A DNA stretch of 64,000 nucleotides from Mitsuokella sp047974105 (lineage in GTDB: Bacteria > Bacillota > Negativicutes > Selenomonadales > Selenomonadaceae): NCBI RefSeq assembly GCF_047974105.1, contig NZ_JBHYRS010000001.1, positions 434,001 through 498,000 on the forward strand, read 5' to 3'. The notes under the pieces were generated by a model, which did no database searches, was not told the origin of the DNA, and was given only the letters and a program-made list of their open reading frames with translations. Made by a program: the position numbers and the translations under genes. The first letter of the stretch is position 1. Each line of letters begins with the position of its first letter. Positions 50,979-61,178 of the stretch are shown here, in pieces.

Positions 50979-51040
50979 ATACATATAGGGGTATAAGTTA
51001 TTCTGCTTTTATAATACCCATAAGGGTATATGTATGTCAA
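50979..51040 (-). promoter_or_regulatory. Copper-type promoter with two CsoR-like operators
   Basis: TTGACA (51035-51040) and TATTAT (51011-51016) are spaced by 18 bases. The perfect inverted repeat ATACCC-ATAA-GGGTAT (51014-51029) fills the spacer, and a second, imperfect copy with the same 6-4-6 layout (50979-50994) lies 35 bases downstream. ATACCC...GGGTAT resembles known CsoR operators. Confidence 0.75.
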
Positions 51041-51046
51041 GAGAAA

Positions 51047-51082
51047 TAAAAAATACTGCCGCATTCGCGGCAGTATTTTTTA
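51047..51082. terminator. Terminator after dnaJ
   Basis: A perfect ATACTGCCGC/GCGGCAGTAT stem with a GAAT loop and runs of six T on both sides, ending the hrcA-grpE-dnaK-dnaJ operon. Confidence 0.92.
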
Positions 51083-51087
51083 ACTGC

Positions 51088-52266
51088 TCATTTCTTAAAG
51101 AAGCGCTTGAGGTCATCGAGGAAGCTCTTCTGCTCCGGATTGACCTTGTCACCGCTGATTTCGCCAAACTCACGCAGAAGTTCTTTCTGACGTGCGGACA
51201 GATTCTGCGGCGTCAGTACCTTAATGTGGACGAGCTCGTCGCCGCGTCCCGAACCGCGCAGGAACGGGATGCCGTGGTTGCGGATGCGCAGGACCTTGCC
51301 CGACTGGATGCCCGCCGGAATCTTGAGGTCGACTGGACCATCGAGCGTCGGCACCTGTACAGAGCCGCCGAGGGCTGCCTGTACAAAGGTAATCGGCACT
51401 TCCACGATAACATCATTGCCATGACGCGTGTAGAGTTTATGCGGCTTGACAAAGATGTAAACGTAGAGGTCGCCGTAGCCGCCGCCATTGCGGCCGGCCT
51501 CGCCTGCACCGGACACGCGGACGCGCGACCCTTGGTCTACGCCCTTTGGGATGCCGACCTTGACCGTCTTCGTCTCGCGTTTGCGGCCCGTACCATGGCA
51601 GTCCTTGCACGGGGTCTTGATGACCTTGCCTGTGCCGTGGCAGTGCGAGCAGGTCTGGCTGCTCATCATGCGGCCAAAGGCCGTGTTGCGGACCACCTGC
51701 TGCTGGCCGGAACCATGGCAGACGGGGCAGGTCTCAGGCTGCGTCCCTGGGGCTGCACCTGTGCCATGGCACGTCGAACATTCGACCGTACGCGGAATGG
51801 TGAGTTCCACTTCTTTGCCGAAAGCAGCCTCTTCAAAGGTGATCTCCAAATCGTAGCGCAGGTCATTGCCGCGCTCCGGTCCCGGACGGCGCGCGTGGCC
51901 TGCGCCGCCATGACCGCCAAAGAACATATCAAAGATATCGCCGAAGCCTTCAGCGCCGGCACCAGCGCCGAAACCGCCAAAGTCTCCAAAACCGCCGAAG
52001 CCGCCGGCACCAGCGCCGTTAAAGCCGCCCGTGCCGTCAAAGGCACCGGCTCCAAACTGGTCGTACTGCGCGCGTTTCTTCGGGTCTTTGAGGACATCAT
52101 AGGCCTCATTGATTTCCTTGAATTTTTCTTCTGCCTCTTTCGGATTGTCCGGATTGAGGTCTGGATGATATTTGCGGGCCAGTTTCTTATAGGCCCTCTT
52201 TATCTCCTTTTCATCCGCGCTCTTGTCAACGCCCAGCACTTCATAATAATCGCGTTTTTCGCTCAC
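51088..52266 (-). CDS. dnaJ: Chaperone protein DnaJ
   Basis: DnaJ is the J-domain co-chaperone of DnaK. The J-domain covers residues 6-70 with the HPD motif in KYHPDLNPDN. A Gly/Phe-rich linker spans about 74-130. Four zinc-finger repeats (CSTCHGTG, CPVCHGSG, CSHCHGTG, CKDCHGTG) are intact. The C-terminal substrate-binding region is complete at 392 residues. The start is a GTG with AAGGA about ten bases upstream. A terminator-like hairpin separates it from dnaK. Confidence 0.97.
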   Translation of the reverse strand: MSEKRDYYEVLGVDKSADEKEIKRAYKKLARKYHPDLNPDNPKEAEEKFKEINEAYDVLKDPKKRAQYDQFGAGAFDGTGGFNGAGAGGFGGFGDFGGFGAGAGAEGFGDIFDMFFGGHGGAGHARRPGPERGNDLRYDLEITFEEAAFGKEVELTIPRTVECSTCHGTGAAPGTQPETCPVCHGSGQQQVVRNTAFGRMMSSQTCSHCHGTGKVIKTPCKDCHGTGRKRETKTVKVGIPKGVDQGSRVRVSGAGEAGRNGGGYGDLYVYIFVKPHKLYTRHGNDVIVEVPITFVQAALGGSVQVPTLDGPVDLKIPAGIQSGKVLRIRNHGIPFLRGSGRGDELVHIKVLTPQNLSARQKELLREFGEISGDKVNPEQKSFLDDLKRFFKK

Positions 52267-52283
52267 GTTGCACCATCCTTATA

Positions 52284-52333
52284 GAAAAATTGGGAGTCCA
52301 GGGAAAGCCCTGCGGCTCCCCCTTAGCTCCCAA
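52284..52333 (-). terminator. Terminator-like hairpin between dnaK and dnaJ
   Basis: TTGGGAG pairs with CTCCCAA across a 30-base interior that can form a further G/C-rich stem, followed by TTTTTC on the minus strand. It lies 20 bases past the dnaK stop and likely reduces dnaJ transcription relative to dnaK. Confidence 0.6.
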
Positions 52334-52352
52334 CCTTCAACCAATCATCTGA

Positions 52353-54215
52353 TTATTTCTTGTCGTCTTTGACTTCCGTGTAGTCGGCATCGACGACATC
52401 ATCATCGTCTTTCTTCTGCTGCTGGGCATTCTGGGCATTTTCTGCACCGGCCTGAGCCCCCTGGGCACCCTGCTGAGCACCAGCCTGCTGGTAAGCAGCG
52501 GCACTGAGTTCATACAGCGGCTTCTGCAGCTCTTCCGTAGCCTTCTTGATGGCTTCCGTATCGTTGCTCTTGATGGCCTCTTTGACCTTATCGCAGGCAG
52601 CCTTGACTTCAGAGACCTTAGAAGCGTCAGCCTTGTCGCCGAGCTCCTTGATGGTCTTCTCTGCCTGATAAACCATGTTATCGGCATTGTTCTTAGCGTC
52701 GATGGCTTCCTTCTGCTTCTTATCCTCAGCCTCATGAGCCTTGGCTTCGTTGACCATGCGGTCAATATCTTCCTTGCTCATGCCGCTGTCGGACTGAATC
52801 GTGATCTTCTGCTCTTTGCCCGTGCCAAGATCCTTAGCGGATACATGGACGATACCGTTGGCATCGATATCGAAGGAAACTTCAATCTTAGGTACTCCGC
52901 GCGGAGCTGGCGGGATATCCGTGAGTTCGAAGCGGCCGAGCGTCTTGTTGCCGGCAGCCATCTCACGCTCGCCCTGCAGGACGTGGATATCAACGGACGG
53001 CTGGTTATCTGCGGCCGTCGAGAAAATCTGGCTCTTATGCGTCGGAATCGTCGTGTTGCGCTCGATGATCTTCGTGCAGACACCGCCGAGCGTCTCAATA
53101 CCGAGGGAAAGCGGCGTGACATCGAGCAGGAGGACATCCTTGACTTCACCGACGAGGACACCGCCCTGAATAGCAGCACCGACGGATACGCATTCATCCG
53201 GGTTGACACCCTTCGAAGGCTCTTTGTGCAGGATATTGCGGATAGCATCCTGCACAGCCGGAATACGGGAAGAACCGCCGACGAGGATGATCTTATCGAT
53301 ATCGTCAGCCGAAAGGCCTGCATCAGCCATAGCTTTGCGCGTCGGGCCCATCGTGCGCTCAACGAGGTCGCTCGTGAGTTCATTGAATTTTGCACGCGTC
53401 AGCGTGAGGTCGAGGTGTTTCGGGCCCGAAGCATCGGCCGTGATGAACGGCAGGTTGATGTTCGTCTGCGTCATGCTCGAGAGTTCAATCTTTGCTTTTT
53501 CAGCAGCTTCCTTCAGACGCTGAGCAGCCATCTTGTCCTGAGAAAGGTCGATGCCGTTCTCCTGTTTGAATTCGCTGACCATCCAGTCGATGATCTTCTG
53601 GTCGAAGTCATCGCCGCCGAGGTGCGTATCACCGTTCGTAGCCTGTACTTCGAACGTGCCTTCGGAGAGCTCGAGGATGGAGACATCGAACGTGCCGCCG
53701 CCGAGGTCGAAGACGAGGATGGTCTCATCTTTATCTTTATCCAGGCCATAAGCAAGGGCTGCAGCCGTCGGCTCGTTGACGATACGCAGGACATCGAGGC
53801 CTGCAATTTTGCCGGCGTCCTTCGTTGCCTGGCGCTGGCTGTCGTTGAAGTAAGCCGGAACCGTGATGACAGCCTGCGTGACCGTCTCGCCGAGGTATGC
53901 TTCAGCATCGCCCTTGAGTTTCTGCAGGATCATAGCCGAGATTTCCTGCGGCGTGTAATCCTTGCCATCAATCGTTACTTTGTAGTTCGGATCGCCCATA
54001 TGACGTTTGATGGACGAAATCGTGCGGTCCGGATTCGATACAGCCTGACGTTTTGCCAGCTGACCGACAAGGCGCTGACCATCTTTCGTGAAACCGACGA
54101 CAGACGGCGTGATGCGGCTGCCCTCAGGGTTCGTGATGACGGTCGGTTCGCCGCCTTCCATGACAGATACAACGGAGTTCGTCGTACCTAAATCGATACC
54201 AATTACTTTAGACAT
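52353..54215 (-). CDS. dnaK: Chaperone protein DnaK
   Basis: Hsp70 with 620 residues. The ATPase domain begins VIGIDLGTTNSVVSVMEGGE and has VLDVTPLSLGIETLGG near residue 365. The substrate domain includes PPAPRGVPKIEVSFDIDANG. A Gln/Ala/Gly-rich tail ends ...VVDADYTEVKDDKK, as in Firmicute DnaK. It lies in the hrcA-grpE-dnaK-dnaJ operon under CIRCE control. Confidence 0.98.
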   Translation of the reverse strand: MSKVIGIDLGTTNSVVSVMEGGEPTVITNPEGSRITPSVVGFTKDGQRLVGQLAKRQAVSNPDRTISSIKRHMGDPNYKVTIDGKDYTPQEISAMILQKLKGDAEAYLGETVTQAVITVPAYFNDSQRQATKDAGKIAGLDVLRIVNEPTAAALAYGLDKDKDETILVFDLGGGTFDVSILELSEGTFEVQATNGDTHLGGDDFDQKIIDWMVSEFKQENGIDLSQDKMAAQRLKEAAEKAKIELSSMTQTNINLPFITADASGPKHLDLTLTRAKFNELTSDLVERTMGPTRKAMADAGLSADDIDKIILVGGSSRIPAVQDAIRNILHKEPSKGVNPDECVSVGAAIQGGVLVGEVKDVLLLDVTPLSLGIETLGGVCTKIIERNTTIPTHKSQIFSTAADNQPSVDIHVLQGEREMAAGNKTLGRFELTDIPPAPRGVPKIEVSFDIDANGIVHVSAKDLGTGKEQKITIQSDSGMSKEDIDRMVNEAKAHEAEDKKQKEAIDAKNNADNMVYQAEKTIKELGDKADASKVSEVKAACDKVKEAIKSNDTEAIKKATEELQKPLYELSAAAYQQAGAQQGAQGAQAGAENAQNAQQQKKDDDDVVDADYTEVKDDKK

Positions 54216-54289
54216 GGTAACATCCTCCTAAACTTTATGTAAAACTTGAATGATCTATATTGATGAACAGGTGCTTCGTTCTTGTGACT

Positions 54290-54919
54290 TCAGTTCGAAA
54301 CAACCTGAACCATGCTTGGACGAATAACGCGGCCCTTGACCATGTAGCCCTTCTGGAGCTCCTGGGCAACCGTGTCATCTTCTTTATCGGGGTCTTCGAC
54401 CCGCATGACCGCCTGATGGAAGTTCGGGTCGAACTTCTTGCCTTCGACCTCGATATGCTCAAGGCCGTTCTTCTTGAGGACTTCCTGGAACTGCGTGAAG
54501 ATCATCTCAACGCCCTTCTGGAAAGCCGCGGCGTCTTTCGTCTCGGCTGCCATTGCGCGTTCGAAATTATCGAGCAGCGGCAGCATGTCCTTGCAGAAGT
54601 TCTGCGTGACCACCGACGAGATTTCTTCGCGTTCCTTCGCCGAACGGCGGCGGAAGTTCTCAAAATCAGCCTGCAGCCGCAGAAGGCGGTCTTTCATCTC
54701 CTGAAGATCGGCTGTCAGTTTTTCAACCTGGCTTTTCAAGGCTTCAATCTCCTCCTGTGCAGCCGTATCTTCCTGACTTGCTGCCTCATCTGCAGGTTCT
54801 TCTTCGGAGCCTTCGGCAGCGTCCTCAGCAGCTGCTTCCGCTTCGTCGATTTCCTGCTTCATTTCCTGCATCTTCTGCTCATCTTTTTTCTTCATTTCAT
54901 CTTTGATAAAGGATGGCAA
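54290..54919 (-). CDS. grpE: Nucleotide exchange factor GrpE
   Basis: GrpE releases ADP from DnaK. The 209-residue protein has an acidic N-terminal half with a long coiled coil, then the conserved head beginning FENFRRRSAKEREEI and ending with EDPDKEDDTVAQELQKGYMV and GRVIRPSMVQV. I start at a TTG with AGAGG upstream; a GTG three codons earlier overlaps the ribosome-binding site. Confidence 0.95.
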   Translation of the reverse strand: MPSFIKDEMKKKDEQKMQEMKQEIDEAEAAAEDAAEGSEEEPADEAASQEDTAAQEEIEALKSQVEKLTADLQEMKDRLLRLQADFENFRRRSAKEREEISSVVTQNFCKDMLPLLDNFERAMAAETKDAAAFQKGVEMIFTQFQEVLKKNGLEHIEVEGKKFDPNFHQAVMRVEDPDKEDDTVAQELQKGYMVKGRVIRPSMVQVVSN

Positions 54920-54959
54920 AACAATCACCTCTTCACGTAGTTTCTGGATTTCTGCGGCT

Positions 54960-55994
54960 CTACCAGTGGAACCGCTTGATGACTTCTGTAAGATTGGAAT
55001 TCATATATTCAAGCAGGCTCATGGCCTTTGCGTATTCCATACGCGTCGGGCCTAGCACTGCAATGGTGCCTAGAAGCTGTCCATCGAGATGGTACGTCGC
55101 CGTGATGATGCTGCTGTCCTTGAAGTGACTGTCTTCATTTTCCTGACCAATCGTGACTTCAAGGCCGTCGCCCATATGGGCATGCAGCACGTCTTTCATG
55201 AGCTCTTCCTTCTCGAGCACGAGCAGCGTTTCCTTGACTTTTTCCACGTCGTGGAACTCCGGCTGTTCCAGCATCTGCGTCGTACCGCCGAGGTACAGGC
55301 GTTCGCGCTTGCCGGAATCAAGGGCCCGATGAATGATTTCGACCGCTGATTCGTAAAGCGGCTCATCCTGAATCTCATCGCGGATCTGCGCCATGGCCGG
55401 ATGGTCAATCGACCGCAGCGTCTGACCGGCAAGATTCTTGTTGATGACCTTGGCCATGCGCTGGAAGTCCGCAAACGTGGCACCGTCCGGCATCTCGAGA
55501 ATCTTGTTCTCGATGAAGCCTGCATCCGTCATGAGTACCGTGATGACGCGGCGGTCATCGAGCGGCAGGAACTGCAGACAGCGGAACGCAGCCTGTGTCA
55601 TCTGCGGGGCAAGCACCAAAGAAACATTCTTCGTCACCTGCGAGATGATGCGCGCCGTCTCCTGAAAGACCTCGTCGATGCGCTTGACCCTTGCCTTATA
55701 CCAGCGGTCGATGAGGACTTTCTCCTCATCACTCACGGGCTTCGGGGGAATCAGGCCGTCCACATAGAAGCGATATCCTTTCGAGGACGGAATCCTGCCG
55801 GAAGAGGTATGCAGCTGCTCGAGATACCCAAGCATCTCGAGGTCTGCCATCTCGTTGCGGATGGTCGCAGGACTGACGCCGAGGTCATACTTGCGCGCCA
55901 GTGTCCGCGAGCCGACCGGCTCTGCCGACTCGATGTAATCATCGACAATTGCCTGCAGCACGCGCTTCTTGCGTTCATCAAGTTCATCCTTCAT
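54960..55994 (-). CDS. hrcA: Heat-inducible transcription repressor HrcA
   Basis: HrcA binds CIRCE and represses chaperone operons until GroE is occupied by unfolded protein. The 344-residue protein begins with the winged-helix region (VDDYIESAEPVGSRTLARKY, then SPATIRNEMADLEMLGYLEQ). The GAF-like and dimerisation regions follow. The ATG comes after GGGGGCAGGCAG. It is the first gene of the operon, with CIRCE directly upstream. Confidence 0.96.
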   Translation of the reverse strand: MKDELDERKKRVLQAIVDDYIESAEPVGSRTLARKYDLGVSPATIRNEMADLEMLGYLEQLHTSSGRIPSSKGYRFYVDGLIPPKPVSDEEKVLIDRWYKARVKRIDEVFQETARIISQVTKNVSLVLAPQMTQAAFRCLQFLPLDDRRVITVLMTDAGFIENKILEMPDGATFADFQRMAKVINKNLAGQTLRSIDHPAMAQIRDEIQDEPLYESAVEIIHRALDSGKRERLYLGGTTQMLEQPEFHDVEKVKETLLVLEKEELMKDVLHAHMGDGLEVTIGQENEDSHFKDSSIITATYHLDGQLLGTIAVLGPTRMEYAKAMSLLEYMNSNLTEVIKRFHW

Positions 55995-56023
55995 CTGCCT
56001 GCCCCCTTCCTTGATCTCTCCTG

Positions 56024-56050
56024 TTAGCACTCTGATTACCTGAGTGCTAA
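56024..56050 (-). promoter_or_regulatory. CIRCE element
   Basis: A perfect inverted repeat TTAGCACTC-N9-GAGTGCTAA, the HrcA operator, 30 bases upstream of hrcA. It implies autoregulated heat-shock control of the whole operon. Confidence 0.97.
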
Positions 56051-56066
56051 CTTTGAATCTATAAAG

Positions 56067-56095
56067 AATATACACCGAAAAAAACAAAAAGTCAA
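56067..56095 (-). promoter_or_regulatory. Promoter of the hrcA-grpE-dnaK-dnaJ operon
   Basis: TTGACT (56090-56095) and TATATT (56067-56072) on the minus strand with a 17-base spacer, placing the transcription start just before CIRCE. Confidence 0.8.
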
Positions 56096-56209
56096 CACCT
56101 AAAATGTCAAAAAGTCAAAATTATTTTCGACTTTTTTCAGAAATGAAAAAGAAGGGCCTTGATAACAGGTCCTTCTTCGGTTTCTGCATGCATACTGCGC
56201 ATAAATATT

Positions 56210-56491
56210 TTATTTTGCCGCGTCAAAAGCTTCCTTGACCGCTGCCTTGATGGTATCGTAGTCATCGCCCGGATGAGCCTCGAAGACCTTTTTGCCCTCG
56301 ACAAACAGGCTCGGTACGTAGTAATAGTCTTTGGCATAGGCCTTGGCCTTATCCTGCTGCTCGTTCTCGTCGATGACTTCGACCTCGACCGACTGGTAAG
56401 CCGGCTGCTCTGCGCGCAGCTCTTCGATGGCCTGTGCTGCTTTGGCGCAGTACGGGCAGCCCTGCATCTTAATCATGGTAACTTTTTTCAT
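56210..56491 (-). CDS. Glutaredoxin family protein
   Basis: A 93-residue thioredoxin-fold redox protein with the CPYC active site at residues 12-15 and the cis-proline in YYVPSLFVEGKKVFE. It reduces disulfides or mixed disulfides. The ATG has AAAGGA at ten bases; two nearby upstream ATGs are less likely. It lies with the DUF488 gene between hrcA and hemW. Confidence 0.9.
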   Translation of the reverse strand: MKKVTMIKMQGCPYCAKAAQAIEELRAEQPAYQSVEVEVIDENEQQDKAKAYAKDYYYVPSLFVEGKKVFEAHPGDDYDTIKAAVKEAFDAAK

Positions 56492-56524
56492 ATCGTTCAT
56501 CCTTTCCATTGCCTTTTATCCTTG

Positions 56525-56908
56525 TCATGCCGTTGTATCAGGCTCTGCCGTCTTCTTCCGCAGCCAGGCCGCGAGCACAAGCGCATGATTTTCCTGCTGG
56601 TTCTTCGCCGCAAACAGCAAAGTCACATTCTGCGTCTGGAGCCATTCCCTGCATTTTTTTGCAAAGGCCGCAGCTCCTTCGCTGTGTTCCAATTCTTCGA
56701 CATAGCCCTCGCGGAACCCTGCAAAGGGCATCTCGCCGCGATGATAAAGCGTCCGCAGCTCAGAGGACGGCGTGATTTCCTTTGCCCAGACATCGTAGGG
56801 AAGATTCTCCTTGCGAATGCCGCGCGGCCAGAGGCGGTCGGCAAGCACGCGCACACCATCGTCAGGCGAAGCTGCTTCATAAACGCGTTTCAGGCGGATT
56901 TCATGCAT
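56525..56908 (-). CDS. DUF488 family protein
   Basis: A 127-residue protein with the DUF488 signatures RVLADRLWPRGIRKE near residues 20-34, FREGYVEELE and VTLLFAAKNQQENHA. The function of the family is not known; some members sit near redox or stress genes. The ATG has AAGGAAG upstream. It directly precedes the glutaredoxin gene with a 33-base gap. Confidence 0.9.
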   Translation of the reverse strand: MHEIRLKRVYEAASPDDGVRVLADRLWPRGIRKENLPYDVWAKEITPSSELRTLYHRGEMPFAGFREGYVEELEHSEGAAAFAKKCREWLQTQNVTLLFAAKNQQENHALVLAAWLRKKTAEPDTTA

Positions 56909-56988
56909 ATAACATGCTTCCTTTCTTTCCTTATCATGTTCAGCTTACCATCTGACTCTTTAGGATTCCGTGACTCACGTCACAAAAG

Positions 56989-58158
56989 TCAGAGCAGGAA
57001 TTCCTCAAACGCGGCATTGCCGTACTTCATGCCGAGCTCGGTCAGATGGACAAAATCTCCCTCTTCTGCCAAAAGCCCCTGCTGCCTGAGTTTGGCTATG
57101 GGCTCAGCATAGACTTCTGCCAGCGTCACGCCAAATTTTTCCGCAAAACGTCTTTTGTCGATGCCTTTAGCCGTACGCAGGGCAAGAAAGGCGAATTCTT
57201 CCATGGCAATTGCGCGCGTCGCGGGCTCTTCTTCCCGGCGCACACCCTTGCCCGAACGGATTCCTTCTATATATAAAGGAATCTCATGGACATTTTCATA
57301 GCGCTGTCCTTCAAGATACGAATGCGCTGCCGCGCCGAGACCGAGATACGGAACATCCTGCCAATAAGAAAGATTATGACGGCTCTCAAAGCCCGGCTTG
57401 GCAAAATTCGAGATTTCGTAGCGCGCGTAGCCATGCTGCGGCAAAAACAAAGTCATCGTGTCGTACATCTCCTCGACCGTATCCTCATCAGGAAGCTGCA
57501 GCTTCCCCATTTCCTGCATTTTGGCAAAGGCCGTGCCTTTCTCAAGCTGCAGCCCGTAAATCGAGATATGCTCGGGCTGCAGGGAAATCATCGTCTCAAG
57601 GTCATGCTGCAGCATCTCTATGGTCTCATCCGGCAGGCCGTAGATGAGGTCCATGCTGACATTGCGGAACCCCGCCGCCCGCGCAAGCTCCATGGCTTCT
57701 CTGGCCTGCGCCCCCGTATGGATGCGGCCGATGCGTTTCAGCAGGACATCGTCAAAGGTCTGAACGCCAAAGGACAGTCGATTGACGCCATAGCGGCGCA
57801 GCATCTTGAGATACGCGGGAGCAATCGTTCCCGGATTGCATTCCACGGTGAATTCCCATGGCATTTCCTGCCCCTGTCCGCAGTCTTCGGCAGTGCCAAA
57901 GACGTTCTGCAGCCTAACGAGAAGTTTTTCCATGAGCTCTGCCGGCAGGACACTCGGCGTGCCGCCGCCCATATAGACGGTCGCAGGCCTGCCCCATCTG
58001 CCGCGATAAAGAGCGCCCTGCACCGCGATTTCACGGCACAGGGCGTCAATGTAGTCACTTTTATAGCGCTCGCGTCCCGCAAAGGACGGAAAGTCACAGT
58101 AAAAGCACTTCTGGCGGCAAAAGGGGATATGGATATATACACCCCATTGTCTTTTCAT
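56989..58158 (-). CDS. hemW: Radical SAM family heme chaperone HemW
   Basis: HemW is a HemN-like radical-SAM protein that binds heme and delivers it to respiratory enzymes. The cluster motif CRQKCFYC (C14, C18, C21) has the HemW spacing, in YIHIPFCRQKCFYCDFPSFA. The 389-residue protein lacks the N-terminal extension of HemN. It is ten bases downstream of lepA, as in Bacillus (lepA-yqeR). Confidence 0.94.
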   Translation of the reverse strand: MKRQWGVYIHIPFCRQKCFYCDFPSFAGRERYKSDYIDALCREIAVQGALYRGRWGRPATVYMGGGTPSVLPAELMEKLLVRLQNVFGTAEDCGQGQEMPWEFTVECNPGTIAPAYLKMLRRYGVNRLSFGVQTFDDVLLKRIGRIHTGAQAREAMELARAAGFRNVSMDLIYGLPDETIEMLQHDLETMISLQPEHISIYGLQLEKGTAFAKMQEMGKLQLPDEDTVEEMYDTMTLFLPQHGYARYEISNFAKPGFESRHNLSYWQDVPYLGLGAAAHSYLEGQRYENVHEIPLYIEGIRSGKGVRREEEPATRAIAMEEFAFLALRTAKGIDKRRFAEKFGVTLAEVYAEPIAKLRQQGLLAEEGDFVHLTELGMKYGNAAFEEFLL

Positions 58159-58167
58159 CGCTTTGCC

Positions 58168-59970
<1,803 letters not shown>

Positions 59971-60006
59971 TTTCCTTTCAATCTATACGTCGTGCCAGTC
60001 GAAAAT

Positions 60007-60036
60007 ATTATACCATTCTCAAGGCTTCTCCTGCAA
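60007..60036 (-). promoter_or_regulatory. Promoter of lepA-hemW
   Basis: TTGCAG (60031-60036) and TATAAT (60007-60012) on the minus strand with an 18-base spacer. Confidence 0.75.
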
Positions 60037-60053
60037 GAAAAGCAAAGAAATGG

Positions 60054-60082
60054 TTGCTTTTTCACTTGACCCATGATATTAT
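60054..60082 (+). promoter_or_regulatory. Promoter of rpsT
   Basis: TTGCTT (60054-60059) and TATTAT (60077-60082) are spaced by 17 bases, back to back with the lepA promoter. Confidence 0.65.
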
Positions 60083-60117
60083 ACTTAGGTAACGAATTAT
60101 TTAAGGGGGTGAACTAC

Positions 60118-60384
60118 TTGCCGAATATCAAAGCATCTATCCTGAGTGTGAAATCCGACGCTAAGCGCCATGCAAAGAACGCTGCCGAGAAGTCTCGTGT
60201 CCGCACTGCTTCCCGCCGTGTCCTCGATGCTGTTGAGGCTGGAAACGCTGATGAAGCGAAATCCCTCCTTACGGTTGCATGCAAGACGATCGACCAGGCC
60301 GCTGCCAACAAGGTTTATCACAAGAACGCTGCTGCCCGCAAAAAGTCCCGTCTGGCTCGCAAAGTCAACGCACTGGCTAAATAA
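60118..60384 (+). CDS. rpsT: 30S ribosomal protein S20
   Basis: The 88-residue basic helical protein reads MPNIKASILSVKSDAKRHAK at the start and ends AARKKSRLARKVNALAK, a standard bS20. The start is TTG with GGGGGTG eight bases upstream; rpsT often has non-ATG starts. A strong terminator follows. Unlike in Bacillus, no gpr or spoIIP lies between it and lepA. Confidence 0.97.
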   Translation: MPNIKASILSVKSDAKRHAKNAAEKSRVRTASRRVLDAVEAGNADEAKSLLTVACKTIDQAAANKVYHKNAAARKKSRLARKVNALAK

Positions 60385-60402
60385 TCTTTGCAGATAAGAT
60401 AG

Positions 60403-60434
60403 AAAAGGCCCGCTCTTTTGAGCGGGTCTTTTTC
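60403..60434. terminator. Terminator between rpsT and hemolysin III gene
   Basis: GGCCCGCTC pairs with GAGCGGGTC around TTTT, followed by five T on the plus strand; A residues on the other side allow minus-strand use. Confidence 0.85.
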
Positions 60435-60447
60435 TGTATGCAGTTTT

Positions 60448-61131
60448 TTAAAGCATCGCCACGGCTGAGCGGACAAATTCCGGCAGCGGCAGCACATAAT
60501 GGAATACCGTGTAGAAATGAACGGCACTGCCCGCCATGACAAAGAGATGCCAGATGACGTGGCTGTACGGCATTTTCCGCGCCAGGTAGAAGATGGCACC
60601 GACCGTATAGCAGAGGCCGCCGGCCACGAGCCACCAGATGGCTTCCATTGGCAGCGTCTGTAAGAGCGGCTTGACCATAAAAACAGCAAACCAGCCCATG
60701 CCGAGATAGCAGAGCGTGCGCACAATGCGGAAACGCTTGGCCGCGAAGCACTGGAAGACGATGCCGATGACCGCCATGGCCCAGACAAAGCCAAACACGG
60801 CCCAGCCAAAACTGCCATGCAGCGGAATCAGCGCAAACGGCGTGTAATTGCCCGCAATCAGCACAAAGATGGCCGCATGGTCAATGACCTTGAAGACCGA
60901 CTTGACCTTAAGATTCGTAAAGCTGTGATAAAGCGTCGAGGCAAGATACAGAAGAATCAACGAGATGCCATAGACAAGACAGCTCGTCGTATGCCAGACG
61001 CCATCCCCCGCATAATAAATCAGCATGCCGACGAGAGCCGCCACAGCCAAAGCCGCGCCAACGCCATGCGTCACGGCATTGAGGACTTCCTCAAGTGTAA
61101 CAGGTGCCTTTAAAGCAACTGTATGTTTCAT
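60448..61131 (-). CDS. Hemolysin III family protein (YqfA-like)
   Basis: A 227-residue membrane protein of the PAQR/hemolysin III family with seven helices. Conserved features are EEVLNAVTHGVGAALAVAAL at the N-terminus, STLYHSF near residue 65, DHAAIFVLIAGNYTPF near 84-99 and a C-terminal SHVIWHLFVMAGSAVHF. The family is linked to membrane lipid homeostasis; lytic activity is doubtful. The ATG has GGGAGG upstream. Confidence 0.92.
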   Translation of the reverse strand: MKHTVALKAPVTLEEVLNAVTHGVGAALAVAALVGMLIYYAGDGVWHTTSCLVYGISLILLYLASTLYHSFTNLKVKSVFKVIDHAAIFVLIAGNYTPFALIPLHGSFGWAVFGFVWAMAVIGIVFQCFAAKRFRIVRTLCYLGMGWFAVFMVKPLLQTLPMEAIWWLVAGGLCYTVGAIFYLARKMPYSHVIWHLFVMAGSAVHFYTVFHYVLPLPEFVRSAVAML

Positions 61132-61178
61132 AAAAAAACCTCCCCTCTTGACGAGGATACTATGATTAGGCTATTTCA

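Noticed and set aside
56969..56979. Perfect repeat CGTGA-C-TCACG near the hemW end as an operator
   Set aside because: It lies beyond the hemW stop with no convincing promoter next to it; a single short palindrome is not enough evidence.
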